DNA of 46,071 nucleotides from Pleurobrachia bachei. Lineage: Eukaryota > Ctenophora > Tentaculata > Cydippida > Pleurobrachiidae. The notes below the pieces were generated by a model. That model was not told the origin of the DNA and made no database searches. It saw nothing but the letters and a program-made list of their open reading frames with translations. The DNA lies in the NCBI GenBank assembly GCA_000695325.1, contig AVPN01000048.1, forward strand, positions 45,696 to 91,766, written 5' to 3'. Shown piece after piece: positions 33,701 to 42,849 of this stretch (within the stretch, counting starts at the first letter, position 1; each line of letters starts with the position of its first letter). The position numbers and the translations under genes are program-made.

Positions 33701-34777
33701 GTTATCGTCAATTTTCGGTACCATATTAATTTATGTTTGTTAGAAGATATATGCATTATTCATCTTCTCCAGAAAAATAAAGGCTTGACTGTTCCATAGT
33801 TCCACCTCTCATTACATAAGCTACCCTTGTTGATGCCCCTCTCCCACTCCCCCTTCATACTTACTTAAGCTGCCCTTGTTGAACTTCATGTGATACAATT
33901 CGTCATCAACGAGGAGAGAAGATCCGGGAATCATTCCGAGAACAGGTCGAACAATGAAGGAGAGGGCCCAGGTACCGATAATAAAGAAATAAGAGGCGAT
34001 GACGAGATTTAGATGTTCAGCAGATAGGTACTAGAGGGAGGGATTTGAGTTATTTGGATGAAGATTATTGGGATTTGTTTTAAAAAGACATGACATTGAT
34101 TAATTATTAATGGTCTGAGGGTTTATTTAAATTTAATTAATACATAAATATTAAACAGTGATAATTAGTAACAATCAAATAAAAATAAGTACCTTAACGA
34201 TAATGTAGATACCGAATAGCATTCCGCTTGCCATAATCGGGAACATGTATACATCTTTAGTAGACATGACCTCTATCTGAGTACCACTCTCCTGAAATGA
34301 GGGGAAATTAGGGGATGTAGTCGAGCCAGAGGGGTGATTATTACTATTATTGTTAGCAGAGTGATCATCAGACTCTGCCAAATCATTTACCATTTCCTCT
34401 CGATGATACACAGTTAAACAAAGCTGGCATGTTCTAACCCTCCTCTACAGAGTCTTGAGCTAGGCAATCCTACCTTGGATTTCCTGTGGTAAGTGATGGA
34501 TCTGAAGGAGCCCCAGATTATGGGCACGATGGCCATCATGAAGAGGCTGAAGTAAGCCAGGGCCAATCCCTCAGTGCTGGCTACTGCCCGGCCCGTCAAG
34601 TTCTTAACCACCTGAGAGGAAGTGGGAGGGTTAGTAGTTAGTACTAAAGTACGAAATAATGAGCGACATATTGAGCGATTAGTATCACTAATTACTAAAT
34701 TACAATTTGACAAACATAATAATTACCTCTGGCAAAACCTCTTCAGGGGTCGTCACGGGTACTTCAACGTCTGCCAT
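27793..34777 (-). CDS. HM13: signal peptide peptidase, intramembrane aspartyl protease
   Basis: Ten exons, 366 aa (human HM13 377): 34777-34727, 34611-34474, 34291-34193, 34030-33865, 31391-31306, 29050-28980, 28784-28672, 28518-28398, 28180-28014, 27881-27793; all phases agree. Catalytic YD is in exon 7 (FFYDIFWVFG), GLGD in exon 8 (AMLGLGDIVLPG), and the QPALLYLVP PAL motif in exon 9. About nine hydrophobic segments. The C terminus KKTE is a dilysine ER-retrieval signal, as in human HM13. It cleaves leftover signal peptides in the ER membrane. Intron 4 (33864-31392) contains a plus-strand gene; intron 5 contains an N gap. Exons 1-4 and 9-10 exist twice. Confidence 0.95.
28921..28986 (-). 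repeat. 43-bp duplication of the exon 6 donor region
   Basis: ATTGTCAGCACTCACCTTCCTA occurs at 28921-28942 and again at about 28965-28986; the second includes the real exon 6 end and GTGAGTG donor. The first is a decoy donor in intron 6. Confidence 0.75.
29222..29286 (-). repeat. GC-rich dispersed repeat, inverted copy (a)
   Basis: Reverse complement of part of 2210-2260 (GGTAACGAAGTAACCCCTTG). Contains a palindrome AGGTCGCCCGGCGACCT. Lies in intron 5 of signal peptide peptidase. A related GTTAC hairpin occurs at about 28370-28387. Confidence 0.65.
29581..30939. repeat. direct repeat flanking an N gap (29581-29781 and 30739-30939)
   Basis: The 201 nt before the gap reappear after it with a few substitutions, beginning TTTCTACAAAACATGTTGTA. 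Either a tandem repeat or two ends of a repetitive element that could not be assembled. No domain recognised. Confidence 0.8.
29782..30738. other. assembly gap (957 N)
   Basis: Run of N in intron 5 of signal peptide peptidase, bounded by the direct repeat. Confidence 0.99.
31022..31085 (-). repeat. GC-rich dispersed repeat, inverted copy (b)
   Basis: Reverse complement of about 2160-2200 (GGTATCGAAGACACCTCACA). Same family as 2130-2282 and 29222-29286. Confidence 0.65.
31904..33534 (+). CDS. EGF-like type I membrane protein nested in an intron
   Basis: Exon 1 (31904-31942) encodes a signal peptide, MRLLILFLLLVLQ; exon 2 (32164-33534) follows in phase 0, total 469 aa. After the signal comes IVEIQFLEYSNPDC, similar to the MNNL N-terminal domain of Delta/Jagged ligands, but no DSL domain follows. 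Four Cys-rich modules of about 45 residues (C..GW...TNC..C...FYPAGNC...C) fill about 180-400, then a transmembrane helix (AIMGGMISGLTVVLLAGLVG), KRRRD stop-transfer, and a tail of about 40 residues with YVEM, a YxxM SH2-type site. Many NxT/NxS sites. It lies on the opposite strand inside intron 4 of signal peptide peptidase. No named orthologue; a surface receptor or ligand is inferred. Confidence 0.85.
33535..33864 (+). other. 3'UTR of the EGF-like gene
   Basis: Follows the TGA; AATAAA at about 33775-33780 is a good poly(A) signal, 85 nt short of the antisense exon 4 of signal peptide peptidase. No other gene seen. Confidence 0.6.
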
Positions 34778-34794
34778 GGTCTCTGCTATTGAGG

Positions 34795-34893
34795 AGGGAT
34801 ACCGCCGCTGAACCGATTGTTCATCAAGGACCATCAACGATCCAGAAGGAACATGATTTTGTGGAGATGAACGACGTCACAAACAAGCCCTGA
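34795..34893 (+). pseudogene. duplicated 3' tail of the EGF-like gene
   Basis: Repeats the last 32 codons of the EGF-like gene and its 3'UTR (to about 35160) with roughly 10% divergence. The tail Tyr of YVEM is Phe here. No upstream exons; arises from tandem unit F. Confidence 0.85.
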
Positions 34894-35149
34894 TTACATG
34901 TACTGGTATGGGGGTACTGAGGAGATAAGACTTTCACCATAATTTGTTTTGACCTTTGTGGCGTATTATAGCTTATGATCGCGAAAGGCTTCATCTTGTC
35001 TATGAATCATGTTTGACTATGAAATGAAATTCCGAAAAATAAAATCCTAAAATTTTAAAACTTTACTGTCAATTTTCCGTACCATATAATTTATGTTTGT
35101 TAAAAAAAATATATGTACTATCCGACCTGTCTTCTCCAGAAAACAAAGG

Positions 35150-35400
35150 ACTGTCAAAAATGACTAAAAACTTCTGTGCCCCACACTCCATCCCCATACA
35201 GTTCCACAGTTTCCCCCTCTCCTTACCTAAGGTGCCTTGGGTGATGCCCCTATTCCCAGTGCCACCTAACCTCCATACTTACTTAAACTACCCCTGTCCC
35301 CAGCAGCCCTACTCTACTTACCTAAGCTACCCTTGTTGATACCCCTGTCCCCAGCAGCCCTACTCAACCTTCATACTTACTTAAGCTGCCCTTGTTAAAC
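35150..35400 (+). repeat. CCCCAGCAGCCC minisatellite-like insertion
   Basis: Repeats of CCCCAGCAGCCCTACTC and ACTTACCTAAGCTACCCTTG, variants of the exon 4 border, present only in the upper unit. Explains most of the length difference between the two units. Confidence 0.6.
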
Positions 35401-36299
35401 TTCATGTGGTACAATTCCTCATCAACCAGGAGAGAGGATCCGGGAATCATGCCGAGAACAGGTCGAACAATGAAAGAGAGAGCCCAGGTACCGATAATAA
35501 AGAAATAAGAGGCGATGACGAGATTTAGATGTTCAGCAGATAGGTACTAGAGGGAGGGATTTGAGTTATTTGGAGGAAGATTATTGGGATTTGTTTTAAA
35601 AAGAAAGAAGTCATTGATTAATTATAAATGGTCTGAGGGTTAATTTAAATTTAATTATGTAATACATAAATATCAAACAGTGATAATTAGTAACAATTAA
35701 ATAATGATAAGTACCTTGACGATAATGTAGATACCGAATAGCATTCCGCTTGCCATAATCGGGAACATGTATACATCTTTAGTAGACATGACCTCTATCT
35801 GAGTACCACTCTCCTGAAATGAGGGGAAATTAGGGGATGTAGTCGAGCCAGAGGGGTGATTATTACTATTATTGTTAGCAGAGTGATCATCAGACTCTGC
35901 CAAATCATTTACCATTTCCTCTCGATGATACACAGTTAAACAAAGCTGGCATGTTCTAACCCTCCTCTACAGAGTCTTGAGCTAGGCAATCCTACCTTGG
36001 ATTTCCTGTGGTAAGTGATGGATCTGAAGGAGCCCCAGATTATGGGCACGATGGCCATCATGAAGAGGCTGAAGTAAGCCAGGGCCAATCCCTCAGTGCT
36101 GGCTACTGCCCGGCCCGTCAAGTTCTTAACCACCTGAGAGGAAGTGGGAGGGTTAGTAGTTAGTACTAAAGTACGAAATAATGAGCGACATATTGAGCGA
36201 TTAGTATCACTAATTACTAAATTACAATTTGACAAACATAATAATTACCTCTGGCAAAACCTCTTCAGGGGTCGTCACGGGTACTTCAACGTCTGCCAT
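35381..36299 (-). pseudogene. duplicate of signal peptide peptidase exons 1-4
   Basis: Exons 36299-36249, 36133-35996, 35813-35715 and 35546-35381 match exons 1-4 with identical borders; exons 1-3 are identical in sequence. No exons 5-10 follow before the other copy begins, so it cannot make a complete enzyme. Either set could be the one used. Confidence 0.85.
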
Positions 36300-36740
36300 G
36301 GTCTCTGCTATTATGACGTGGGGTTAATGTTAGTCTAGCTTACAGGGTAGGTAGTTGGCAGTTTGGTTCGGTGTAGACTTTGGTCTGTGGGGGTGATAGT
36401 ATGACGGATGGGTTTGGCTTGGTTCGGTATAGGGGTGGGGAACAAACATGTTGATATGAGGGTTGAAAAAAACAACGAGATTATATATTGTGAAAATCGT
36501 GCAATATATAAATACTTTTTATAAAGGTTATTTACAGCGATAAAAAGTCATATAAATAACTAGAAATAAATAGCTGTCAGCACATCTACTGTCAGTAGTA
36601 GTCTGGTAGAGATGTGAAAACTTGGGTCTAAAAAATTAGAACACACCCCTCTCAATATAACACATTCCTATTGTTATATTGTCCTCATATCTAAGAACCG
36701 GCTATAATATTGGATCGAGTAGAAATCTCGGATCGAGTTG
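36300..36740. other. intergenic, no gene seen
   Basis: AT-rich spacer between signal peptide peptidase and CCDC138. It should contain the signal peptide peptidase promoter and the CCDC138 3' end; a GTAAGC donor-like site near 36335 on the minus strand might belong to a 5'UTR intron. No other recognisable element. Confidence 0.4.
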
Positions 36741-36742
36741 TA

Positions 36743-36819
36743 CAGCCAGACCCCGATTTAACAGCACCCACGGGGAAGCCGGAAGGGTTTCGGGGTGCCG
36801 TTAAATCGGGGTCCGACTG
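36743..36819. mobile_element. 77-bp pogo-type MITE
   Basis: Inverted ends CAGCCAGACCCCGATTTAAC and (reverse) CAGTCGGACCCCGATTTAAC, with TA on both sides (36741-36742, 36820-36821). Ends 13 nt past the CCDC138 stop. Same family as 5727-5882 but much shorter. Confidence 0.9.
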
Positions 36820-36832
36820 TAGCTTCCCTTCC

Positions 36833-39800
36833 TCAACACCCAACGGGTATCTGTCCAGCACAATCAATGTTCAGCAGCACAGACTTCAGATTGGTTCTAA
36901 CAAGTCCCGGACACTCAGTTACCAACCTCCTAAATAACGGCACTGCCTGCTTCAGCCTCCACCTCGCTCCACCAACCCCACTTAACCGCTGAAGGAGGAT
37001 GGAAATACTGGCAAGGGAGGTGATATCCTCGCTCTCTGATAGGATCTCTAGAAGTGTTGGCAATTGTCCAATTAGATGTGTGATGTCATCGGAGAGGAGG
37101 ACCAGGGTTGTTAGGACGGAGGGTTGGAGAAGGGGGTCTGTTAGACAGTCAAACAGGATCTGTGGGAGGGGTGTGTTAGTCAAACAGGATCTGTGAAAGA
37201 GAAGGAGGTGTGTTAGACAGTCAAACAGGATCTCTCGGGGATAAGGGGGTCTGTTAGACAGTCAAACAGGATCTGAAATAAGAGATCTGTTAATTATAGA
37301 TCACTTCAACAAACAGTCCCCTGATAACAATAACTCGTCTACCCATTATACCCCAATAAACTATCCTCTACCCACAATATCCTAGTATCTCTACCCTAAC
37401 ATCTCTCTACCTATTATACCTGGTTAGCATTGTTGTCTGCTAAAATCTCCCTCGCCCCATCTCCCTGTAGATCAGCACCCAGCTGCTTCAACACACGCTG
37501 CTGAACTGGCAACTGAAGAGAGGGGGGGGGAGGGGGGGGGTAATTGTTTAAAGTTTACCTCTTTTTCAGTACAAATTAAAGTATTCAATCTAACCATTCA
37601 CTAAGTCGAATTAAGGGTAAAATCACGAGGCTCAATAATCAGAAGGGTTATCTAGCACTAGTCCAATATATATAATTGGCAGTGAAATGAACCTACCTCG
37701 GAAGTGGATCGTAAAATCAGACAGCAACTAAGCAATCTACAGTGAAGGTGTGGACTGGTAAGATATTGACCCTGTACCGACACCAGAATCTCAGTCAACC
37801 TCCTAAAAATAGCTTTAACAGTTGAAGTGTCTTCAGTCCCCATAGCGACCACGCATTTCACTGTTAACCGGAGAGCGGGGTATTGTGTGAGAACGGTTTG
37901 GTTTGTTGCCTCCTTGAGGTACACCGTTAGGGAGGCGAGGAGAGAGGTGAGGTGAGAGGGTAGGTTGTCGGAGAACAGGGCGGTAAAATGTTCTGAGTCA
38001 AGGTGTGACATAGACCGTAGGAGGAGGGATGTTAACTCGGGGTTGGTAGGAGCTGCTGGTTTAGGTTTTTTAACTACTTTCGGTTTTTCTGGTTTATTTT
38101 CTTTATTTTCTTTTTCGTCAGACTTTATTTCCCGTTTTACCTCCGACAATTTGATCAGGTTTTTAACCCTCCCATTTGCACTGTTCAACTGCTTCTCAAG
38201 CCTGGCATTCAGCGAGTTGACACTCTCACACTCCACCTTCAGTTCCCCGTGGCTTCTAGATAGGTTCCTGAATGATTCCTTTAACCTCTTATTCTCACTT
38301 TTCAAATCAGAGATAATAGCTTGCAGATCCACAACTACCTTCTGAGTTCCCGCCTCTAACCGTCCCATCTCTTCCTCAACTCTGTCCTTAATCACCTCTA
38401 GAAGGAGGTGTGTTAGACAGTCAAACAGGATCTGTCGGGGATAAGGGGGTCTGTTAGACAGTCAAACAGGATCTGTGGGAGGGGTGTGTTAGTCAAACAG
38501 GATCTGTGAAAGAGAAGGAGGTGTGTTAGACAGTCAAACAGGATCTGTCGGGGATAAGGGGGTCTGTTAGACAGTCAAACAGGATCTGTGGGAGGGGTGT
38601 GTTAGTCAAACAGGATCTGTGAAAGAGAAGGAGGTGTGTTAGACAGTCAAACAGGATCTGTCGGGGATAAGGGGGTCTGTTAGACAGTCAAACAGGATCT
38701 GTGGGAGGGGTGTGTTAGTCAAACAGGATCTGTGAAAGAGAAGGAGGTGTGTTAGACAGTCAAACAGGATCTGTCGGGGATAAGGGGGTCTGTTAGACAG
38801 TCAAACAGGATCTGTGGGAGGGGTGTGTTAGTCAAACAGGATCTGTGAAAGAGAAGGAGGTGTGTTAGACAGTCAAACAGGATCTGTCGGGGATAAGGGG
38901 GTCTGTTAGACAGTCAAACAGGATCTGTGGGAGGGGTGTGTTAGTCAAACAGGATCTGTGAAAGAGAAGGAGGTGTGTTAGACAGTCAAACAGGATCTGT
39001 CGGGGATAAGGGGGTCTGTTAGACAGTCAAACAGGATCTGTGGGAGGGGTGTGTTAGTCAAACAGGATCTGTGAAAGAGAAGGAGGTGTGTTAGACAGTC
39101 AAACAGGATCTGTCGGGGATAAGGGGGTCTGTTAGACAGTCAAACAGGATCTGTGGGAGGGGTGTGTTAGTCAAACAGTATCTGTGAAAGAGAAGGAGGT
39201 GTGTTAGACAGTCAAACAGGATCTGTCGGGGATAAGGGGGTCTGTTAGACAGTCAAACAGGATCTGTGGGAGGGGTGTGTTAGTCAAACAGTATCTGTGA
39301 AAGAGAAGGAGGTGTGTTAGACAGTCAAACAGGATCTGTCGGGGATAAGGGGGTCTGTTAGACAGTCAAACAGGATCTGTGGGAGGGGTGTGTTAGTCAA
39401 ACAGTATCTGTGAAAGAGAAGGAGGTGTGTTAGACAGTCAAACAGGATCTGTCGGGGATAAGGGGGTCTGTTAGACAGTCAAACAGGATCTGAAATAAGA
39501 GATCTGTTAATTATAGATCACTTCAACAAACAGTCCCCTGATAACAATAACTCGTCTACCCATTATACCCCAATAAACTATCCTCTACCCACAATATCCT
39601 AGTATCTCTACCCTAACATCTCTCTACCTATTATACCTGGTTAGCATTGTTGTCTGCTAAAATCTCCCTCGCCCCATCTCCCTGTAGATCAGCACCCAGC
39701 TGCTTCAACACACGCTGCTGAACTGGCAACTGAAGAGAGGGGGGGGGGTAATTGTTTAAAGTTTACCTCTTTTTCAGTACAAATTAAAGTATTCAATCTA

Positions 39801-40867
39801 ACCATTCACTAAGTCGAATTAAGGGTAAAATCACGAGGCTCAATAATCAGAAGGGTTATCTAGCACTAGTCCAATATATATAATTGGCAGTGAAATGAAC
39901 CTACCTCGGAAGTGGATCGTAAAATCAGACAGCAACTAAGCAATCTACAGTGAAGGTGTGGACTGGTAAGATATTGACCCTGTACCGACACCAGAATCTC
40001 AGTCAACCTCCGAAAGATAGATTTAACCGTTGAAGTGTGTTCAGTACCCATGGCTACCACACATTTCACTGTTAACCGGAGAGCGGGGTATTGTGTCAGA
40101 ACGCTTTGGTTTGTTGCCTCCTTGAGGTACACCGTTAGGGAGGCGAGGAGAGAGGTGAGGTGAGAGGGTAGGTTGTCGGAGAACAGGGCGGTAAAATGTT
40201 CTGAGTCAAGGTGTGACATAGACCGTAGGAGGAGGGATGTTAACTCGGGGTTGGTAGGAGCTGCTGGTTTAGGTTTTTTAACTACTTTCGGTTTTTCTGG
40301 TTTATTTTCTTTATTTTCTTTCTCGTCAGACTTTATTTCCCGTTTTACCTCCGACAATTTGATCAGGTTTTTAACCCTCCCATTTGCGCTATTCAACTGC
40401 TTCTCAAGCCTGGCATTCAGCGAGTTGACACTCTCACACTCCACCTTCAGTTCCCCGTGGCTTCTAGATAGGTTCCTGAATGATTCCTTTAACCTCTTAT
40501 TCTCACTTTTCAAATCAGAGATAATAGCTTGCAGATCCACAACTACCTTCTGAGTTCCCGCCTCTAACCGCCCCATCTCTTCATCAACTCTCTCCTTAAT
40601 CACCTCTAAATCTCTCTCCCGCATATCTAATTCTAACTGCCGTTTACTCGCTGCTTTCTCTCCCTCCGCAAGCTTTCTTTCCTTTTGTTTCAGTACATCC
40701 AGGAGATCCTTGACCTCGCTGCTGACACTGCTCATCTCGGCAATGAAGCTCTGTTGGATGAATTCATCGGGAGAGGGTCGTCCCCAGAATAGGCCGGATG
40801 AAGCCATGACGTCAGAGTGAATGGTGGGGGAGGAGGGTGGGGAGGAGTGGTGGAGAGAGGAATACAT
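36833..40867 (-). CDS. CCDC138: CCDC138-like coiled-coil/helical-repeat protein
   Basis: Exons 40867-39905, 39729-39637 (or its duplicate 37512-37420) and 37159-36833 give 460 aa. Residues about 60-190 are coiled coil (KQKERKLAEGEKAASKRQLE, SENKRLKESF, LEKQLNSANGRV), aligning with human CCDC138 (EKNKETKRLRSSF..LKKQLNEA). After a Lys/Glu/Pro linker, the C-terminal half is helical and repeat-like, with ISILLQRLS and TNLKSVLLNID matching the human end (LSIILQKLS, LNSTLFNLG). Human is 665 aa, so this one is short. CCDC138 is linked to centrosome/cilium by proteomics; function is poorly known. An acceptor (GTTACAG|G) ends 1 nt before the ATG; APEX2 stops 152 nt upstream. A minisatellite and a partial copy interrupt the introns. 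Confidence 0.7.
37420..38395 (-). pseudogene. partial duplicate of CCDC138 exons 1-2
   Basis: About 38395-37697 repeats exon 1 from about codon 88 on, and 37512-37420 repeats exon 2. No start codon: the copy begins against the minisatellite at 38400. A cluster of about ten substitutions in 60 bp separates the copies at 37800-37860, elsewhere they are almost identical. Confidence 0.85.
38402..39491 (-). repeat. minisatellite built from a CCDC138 splice acceptor and exon start
   Basis: About 9.5 copies of a unit of roughly 113 bp. Each unit has three copies of GTCAAACAGGATCTGT, which on the minus strand is ACAG|ATCCTGTTTGAC, the exon 3 acceptor plus its first codons. A single matching unit lies at 37160-37275 beside the real exon 3. 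Not a CRISPR: no spacers. Confidence 0.9.
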
Positions 40868-40880
40868 CCTGTAACACAAT
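40868..40880 (-). promoter_or_regulatory. 3' splice acceptor 1 nt before the CCDC138 ATG
   Basis: GTTACAG|G then ATG. The 152 nt up to the APEX2 stop have no consensus donor. Candidate trans-splice site. Confidence 0.65.
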
Positions 40881-41019
40881 TCATATGTTAATAGGGGATA
40901 TCAATTGTAAAATATGGGGTTGGGGCTTGACAAACTGGAGATAAACAAGGGATATTATTCATAGAAACGTCAAATAAAAAGTTAAAATACAGTAAAAATA
41001 TGAAAATACGGTAAATATA

Positions 41020-42423
41020 TTATTTATTAAACCACTCAAAATGTCCACACCGAGCTTTCGGATCCCCTGACACCCCAATAGGAAACTGACACCCATAAAA
41101 CCTTTTACCCATGTTCTCGCCCTGTTTTGTAACCGTTTTCAGTACACACGGTTTCTTGTGTCCCTTACACAGGGGCCTGGGAGGTAGACCCGTAAGAAGG
41201 GATTTTGCTGAAACTAGTTGTTTCCCTGGAGCACTATTGATTCCCAACTTCCCAACACTGGGAAGTGTTGGGTTAGAGTTCAATAACCGACCAGGGGGTG
41301 ACGATGATGGTGGTGGAATAGGTTTTGTTGTGCAAGAAGATGATTTGACAACTCGTTTGACACCCATTAGAGTCATCTGTTTCGGTTTTTTGTTCCTTTG
41401 TTTACTCTCCCGACAGTTCTCTTGTGACGGTCTTTTTCTAGCCTGATGTTCCTCTTGTTTCATGTTTTCCCGATGTTCCTCCCCCTCCTCTTGTGAGGAT
41501 CTCTTGTTTTCCCTGCCAAGATGGGCTAGGAGAGATGTTTGTTTGCCTCTCAACTCTGGATAGTGGGCACTACACTCACTAGGAACTGTCTCACAACCTT
41601 TCACCTCAATACCTTGCAGCTCACACACAACTGGGCAGTGATCAGACCCATACACCTCCGTTAGATGTGAACTGGATTGCAAATGGGGTTCAAGAGACGA
41701 TGAAACTAAGACATAATCAATTCTGGTGCCGTAGTTGTTCGTCCGTGCATTTAGCCCTGTGTTCCAGCATGTATAACTGTGTTTTATAGGACCGTGGAGG
41801 TGTCGAAACGTGTCAAGGAGAGGAGTTGTACTCAATATCTCGTTGAATAAAACTCGATCAGGACCAGATGACCATTCTTCTAGGAATTCTCGCTTCTTCT
41901 TCTGTTCACAAGCTTCTGCACTGTCCAAAATAATCGATTTCACGTTCAAATCACCGACAACAATAACATGACACCCCTCATTCCGAAACCTTTTCACCAG
42001 ATCTTGTAGGTGGCTAAGGAACTGTATCTTGTTTTCGAACTTGTTATCATCATCACCTTGGTATCCACAGGGTGCGTACAAATTAAATAACACCATAGTC
42101 TTCCCATCGGTCATATCGAAAAGAGTAACAAGGGACCTTCCCTCCTGTTCGCTGTCGAGAGTTTCAGAGCAATACCCAACTGAGCGGGGGCAAAAAGAGT
42201 TCTTCACGTAGGTAGCGACTCCGGCGTAACCGATTTTAGAGCGAGAAAAGTTGAAAAAAGTGTAGTGAGTCGCCAATTTACCGAGGGTAGTGTCAACTTG
42301 TGAGCGACTGAGTTTAATCTCTTGGAAACAGCATATATCTGGATCTCCCAGTTTATTTTGTAAACTGTCAGGGAGGTTTTTGAGGGTTCGAAGGCCGTTT
42401 ACATTCCATGTCACAATCTTCAT
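41020..42423 (-). CDS. APEX2: APEX2, AP endonuclease 2 / 3'-phosphodiesterase (467 aa)
   Basis: Starts MKIVTWNVNGLR; the six codons before it belong to the 5'UTR exon (TTG, not ATG). EEP nuclease fold at 1 to about 275 with catalytic WNVNGLR, CFQEIKLS, YAPCGYQGD, VVGDLNV and GSDHCPV. A basic linker holds KQMTLMGVKR, a PIP-box-like motif that lacks the aromatic pair. The C terminus (about 415-467) is a Zf-GRF finger (C.GHKKPCVLKTV..GKRFYGCQF..CGHFEWF) that binds ssDNA. APE2 acts in base excision repair, resection and ATR signalling. Intronless here. The stop overlaps a poly(A) signal (AAT AAA TAA). RNASEH2C ends 31 nt upstream. A 5' copy without the finger lies at 43503-44623. Confidence 0.95.
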   Translation of the reverse strand: MKIVTWNVNGLRTLKNLPDSLQNKLGDPDICCFQEIKLSRSQVDTTLGKLATHYTFFNFSRSKIGYAGVATYVKNSFCPRSVGYCSETLDSEQEGRSLVTLFDMTDGKTMVLFNLYAPCGYQGDDDNKFENKIQFLSHLQDLVKRFRNEGCHVIVVGDLNVKSIILDSAEACEQKKKREFLEEWSSGPDRVLFNEILSTTPLLDTFRHLHGPIKHSYTCWNTGLNARTNNYGTRIDYVLVSSSLEPHLQSSSHLTEVYGSDHCPVVCELQGIEVKGCETVPSECSAHYPELRGKQTSLLAHLGRENKRSSQEEGEEHRENMKQEEHQARKRPSQENCRESKQRNKKPKQMTLMGVKRVVKSSSCTTKPIPPPSSSPPGRLLNSNPTLPSVGKLGINSAPGKQLVSAKSLLTGLPPRPLCKGHKKPCVLKTVTKQGENMGKRFYGCQFPIGVSGDPKARCGHFEWFNK

Positions 42424-42454
42424 CCTGCCATGAAGCTGCAAAAAATGTCAGTGG
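42424..42454 (-). promoter_or_regulatory. 31-nt RNASEH2C-APEX2 spacer with 3' splice acceptor
   Basis: From the RNASEH2C TAA: CCACTGACATTTTTTGCAG| then 12 nt to the APEX2 ATG. Only 19 nt lie between stop and acceptor, too little for a poly(A) signal plus promoter. Supports one transcript resolved by trans-splicing. Confidence 0.75.
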
Positions 42455-42805
42455 TTAGGAGTGAAGGGCATCCTGAATCGCAACAAGTTTATCAAGTGAT
42501 CCACCTCCCACTTTCCCATCCCATCCCCAAGTTGTAATCTTATCAAAAGTGGATCGGACAGATATCTCTTGCTCCTCCGAATCAGTGGTCACTTCATTTT
42601 TCTTCATTATCACTCCTACGTATCCATCGGGGAGAACCATTTCCCCAGAAACCAGCTTTTTTCCACGGAACGAAGAAGTTCCATCTTTAGCTTTGCAAAA
42701 CATTGTGTTCACATTGGCAGGTCCGCAATAATCGATCTTACAGGGCAATTTGTGGATCCCTCCAGAGGAGGGGGGTTCTCCCCATGTTACAGGAATTGGA
42801 TCCAT
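42455..42805 (-). CDS. RNASEH2C: ribonuclease H2 subunit C (116 aa)
   Basis: Small acidic/beta protein matching RNASEH2C (human 164 aa): IHKLPCKIDYCGPANV, SFRGKKLVSGEMVLPDGYVGVIM, then TFDKITTWGWDG and a short C-terminal helix. Subunit C forms the B-C scaffold of RNase H2, which removes ribonucleotides and RNA-DNA hybrids. The acidic insertion found in mammals is shorter here. The ATG has an acceptor 2 nt upstream (TTTCTAG|CC). Intronless. It heads a tight run with APEX2 and CCDC138. A copy at 44655-44999 has lost its start. Confidence 0.93.
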   Translation of the reverse strand: MDPIPVTWGEPPSSGGIHKLPCKIDYCGPANVNTMFCKAKDGTSSFRGKKLVSGEMVLPDGYVGVIMKKNEVTTDSEEQEISVRSTFDKITTWGWDGKVGGGSLDKLVAIQDALHS

Positions 42806-42820
42806 GGCTAGAAATTGGAA
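42806..42820 (-). promoter_or_regulatory. 3' splice acceptor 2 nt before the RNASEH2C ATG
   Basis: CCAATTTCTAG|CC then ATGG. The matching site in the upper copy is erased by block 45000-45049. Confidence 0.6.
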
Positions 42821-42849
42821 TTGGTGTTAACAATTTTTGGTCAAAGTAT

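Noticed and set aside
38402-39491. CRISPR-like array
   Set aside because: Units are contiguous with no unique spacers, in an animal genome; it is a minisatellite.
42424-42441. APEX2 start at TTG 42441 (MQLHG)
   Set aside because: TTG is not a start here; the ATG at 42423 begins the conserved MKIVTWNVNG.
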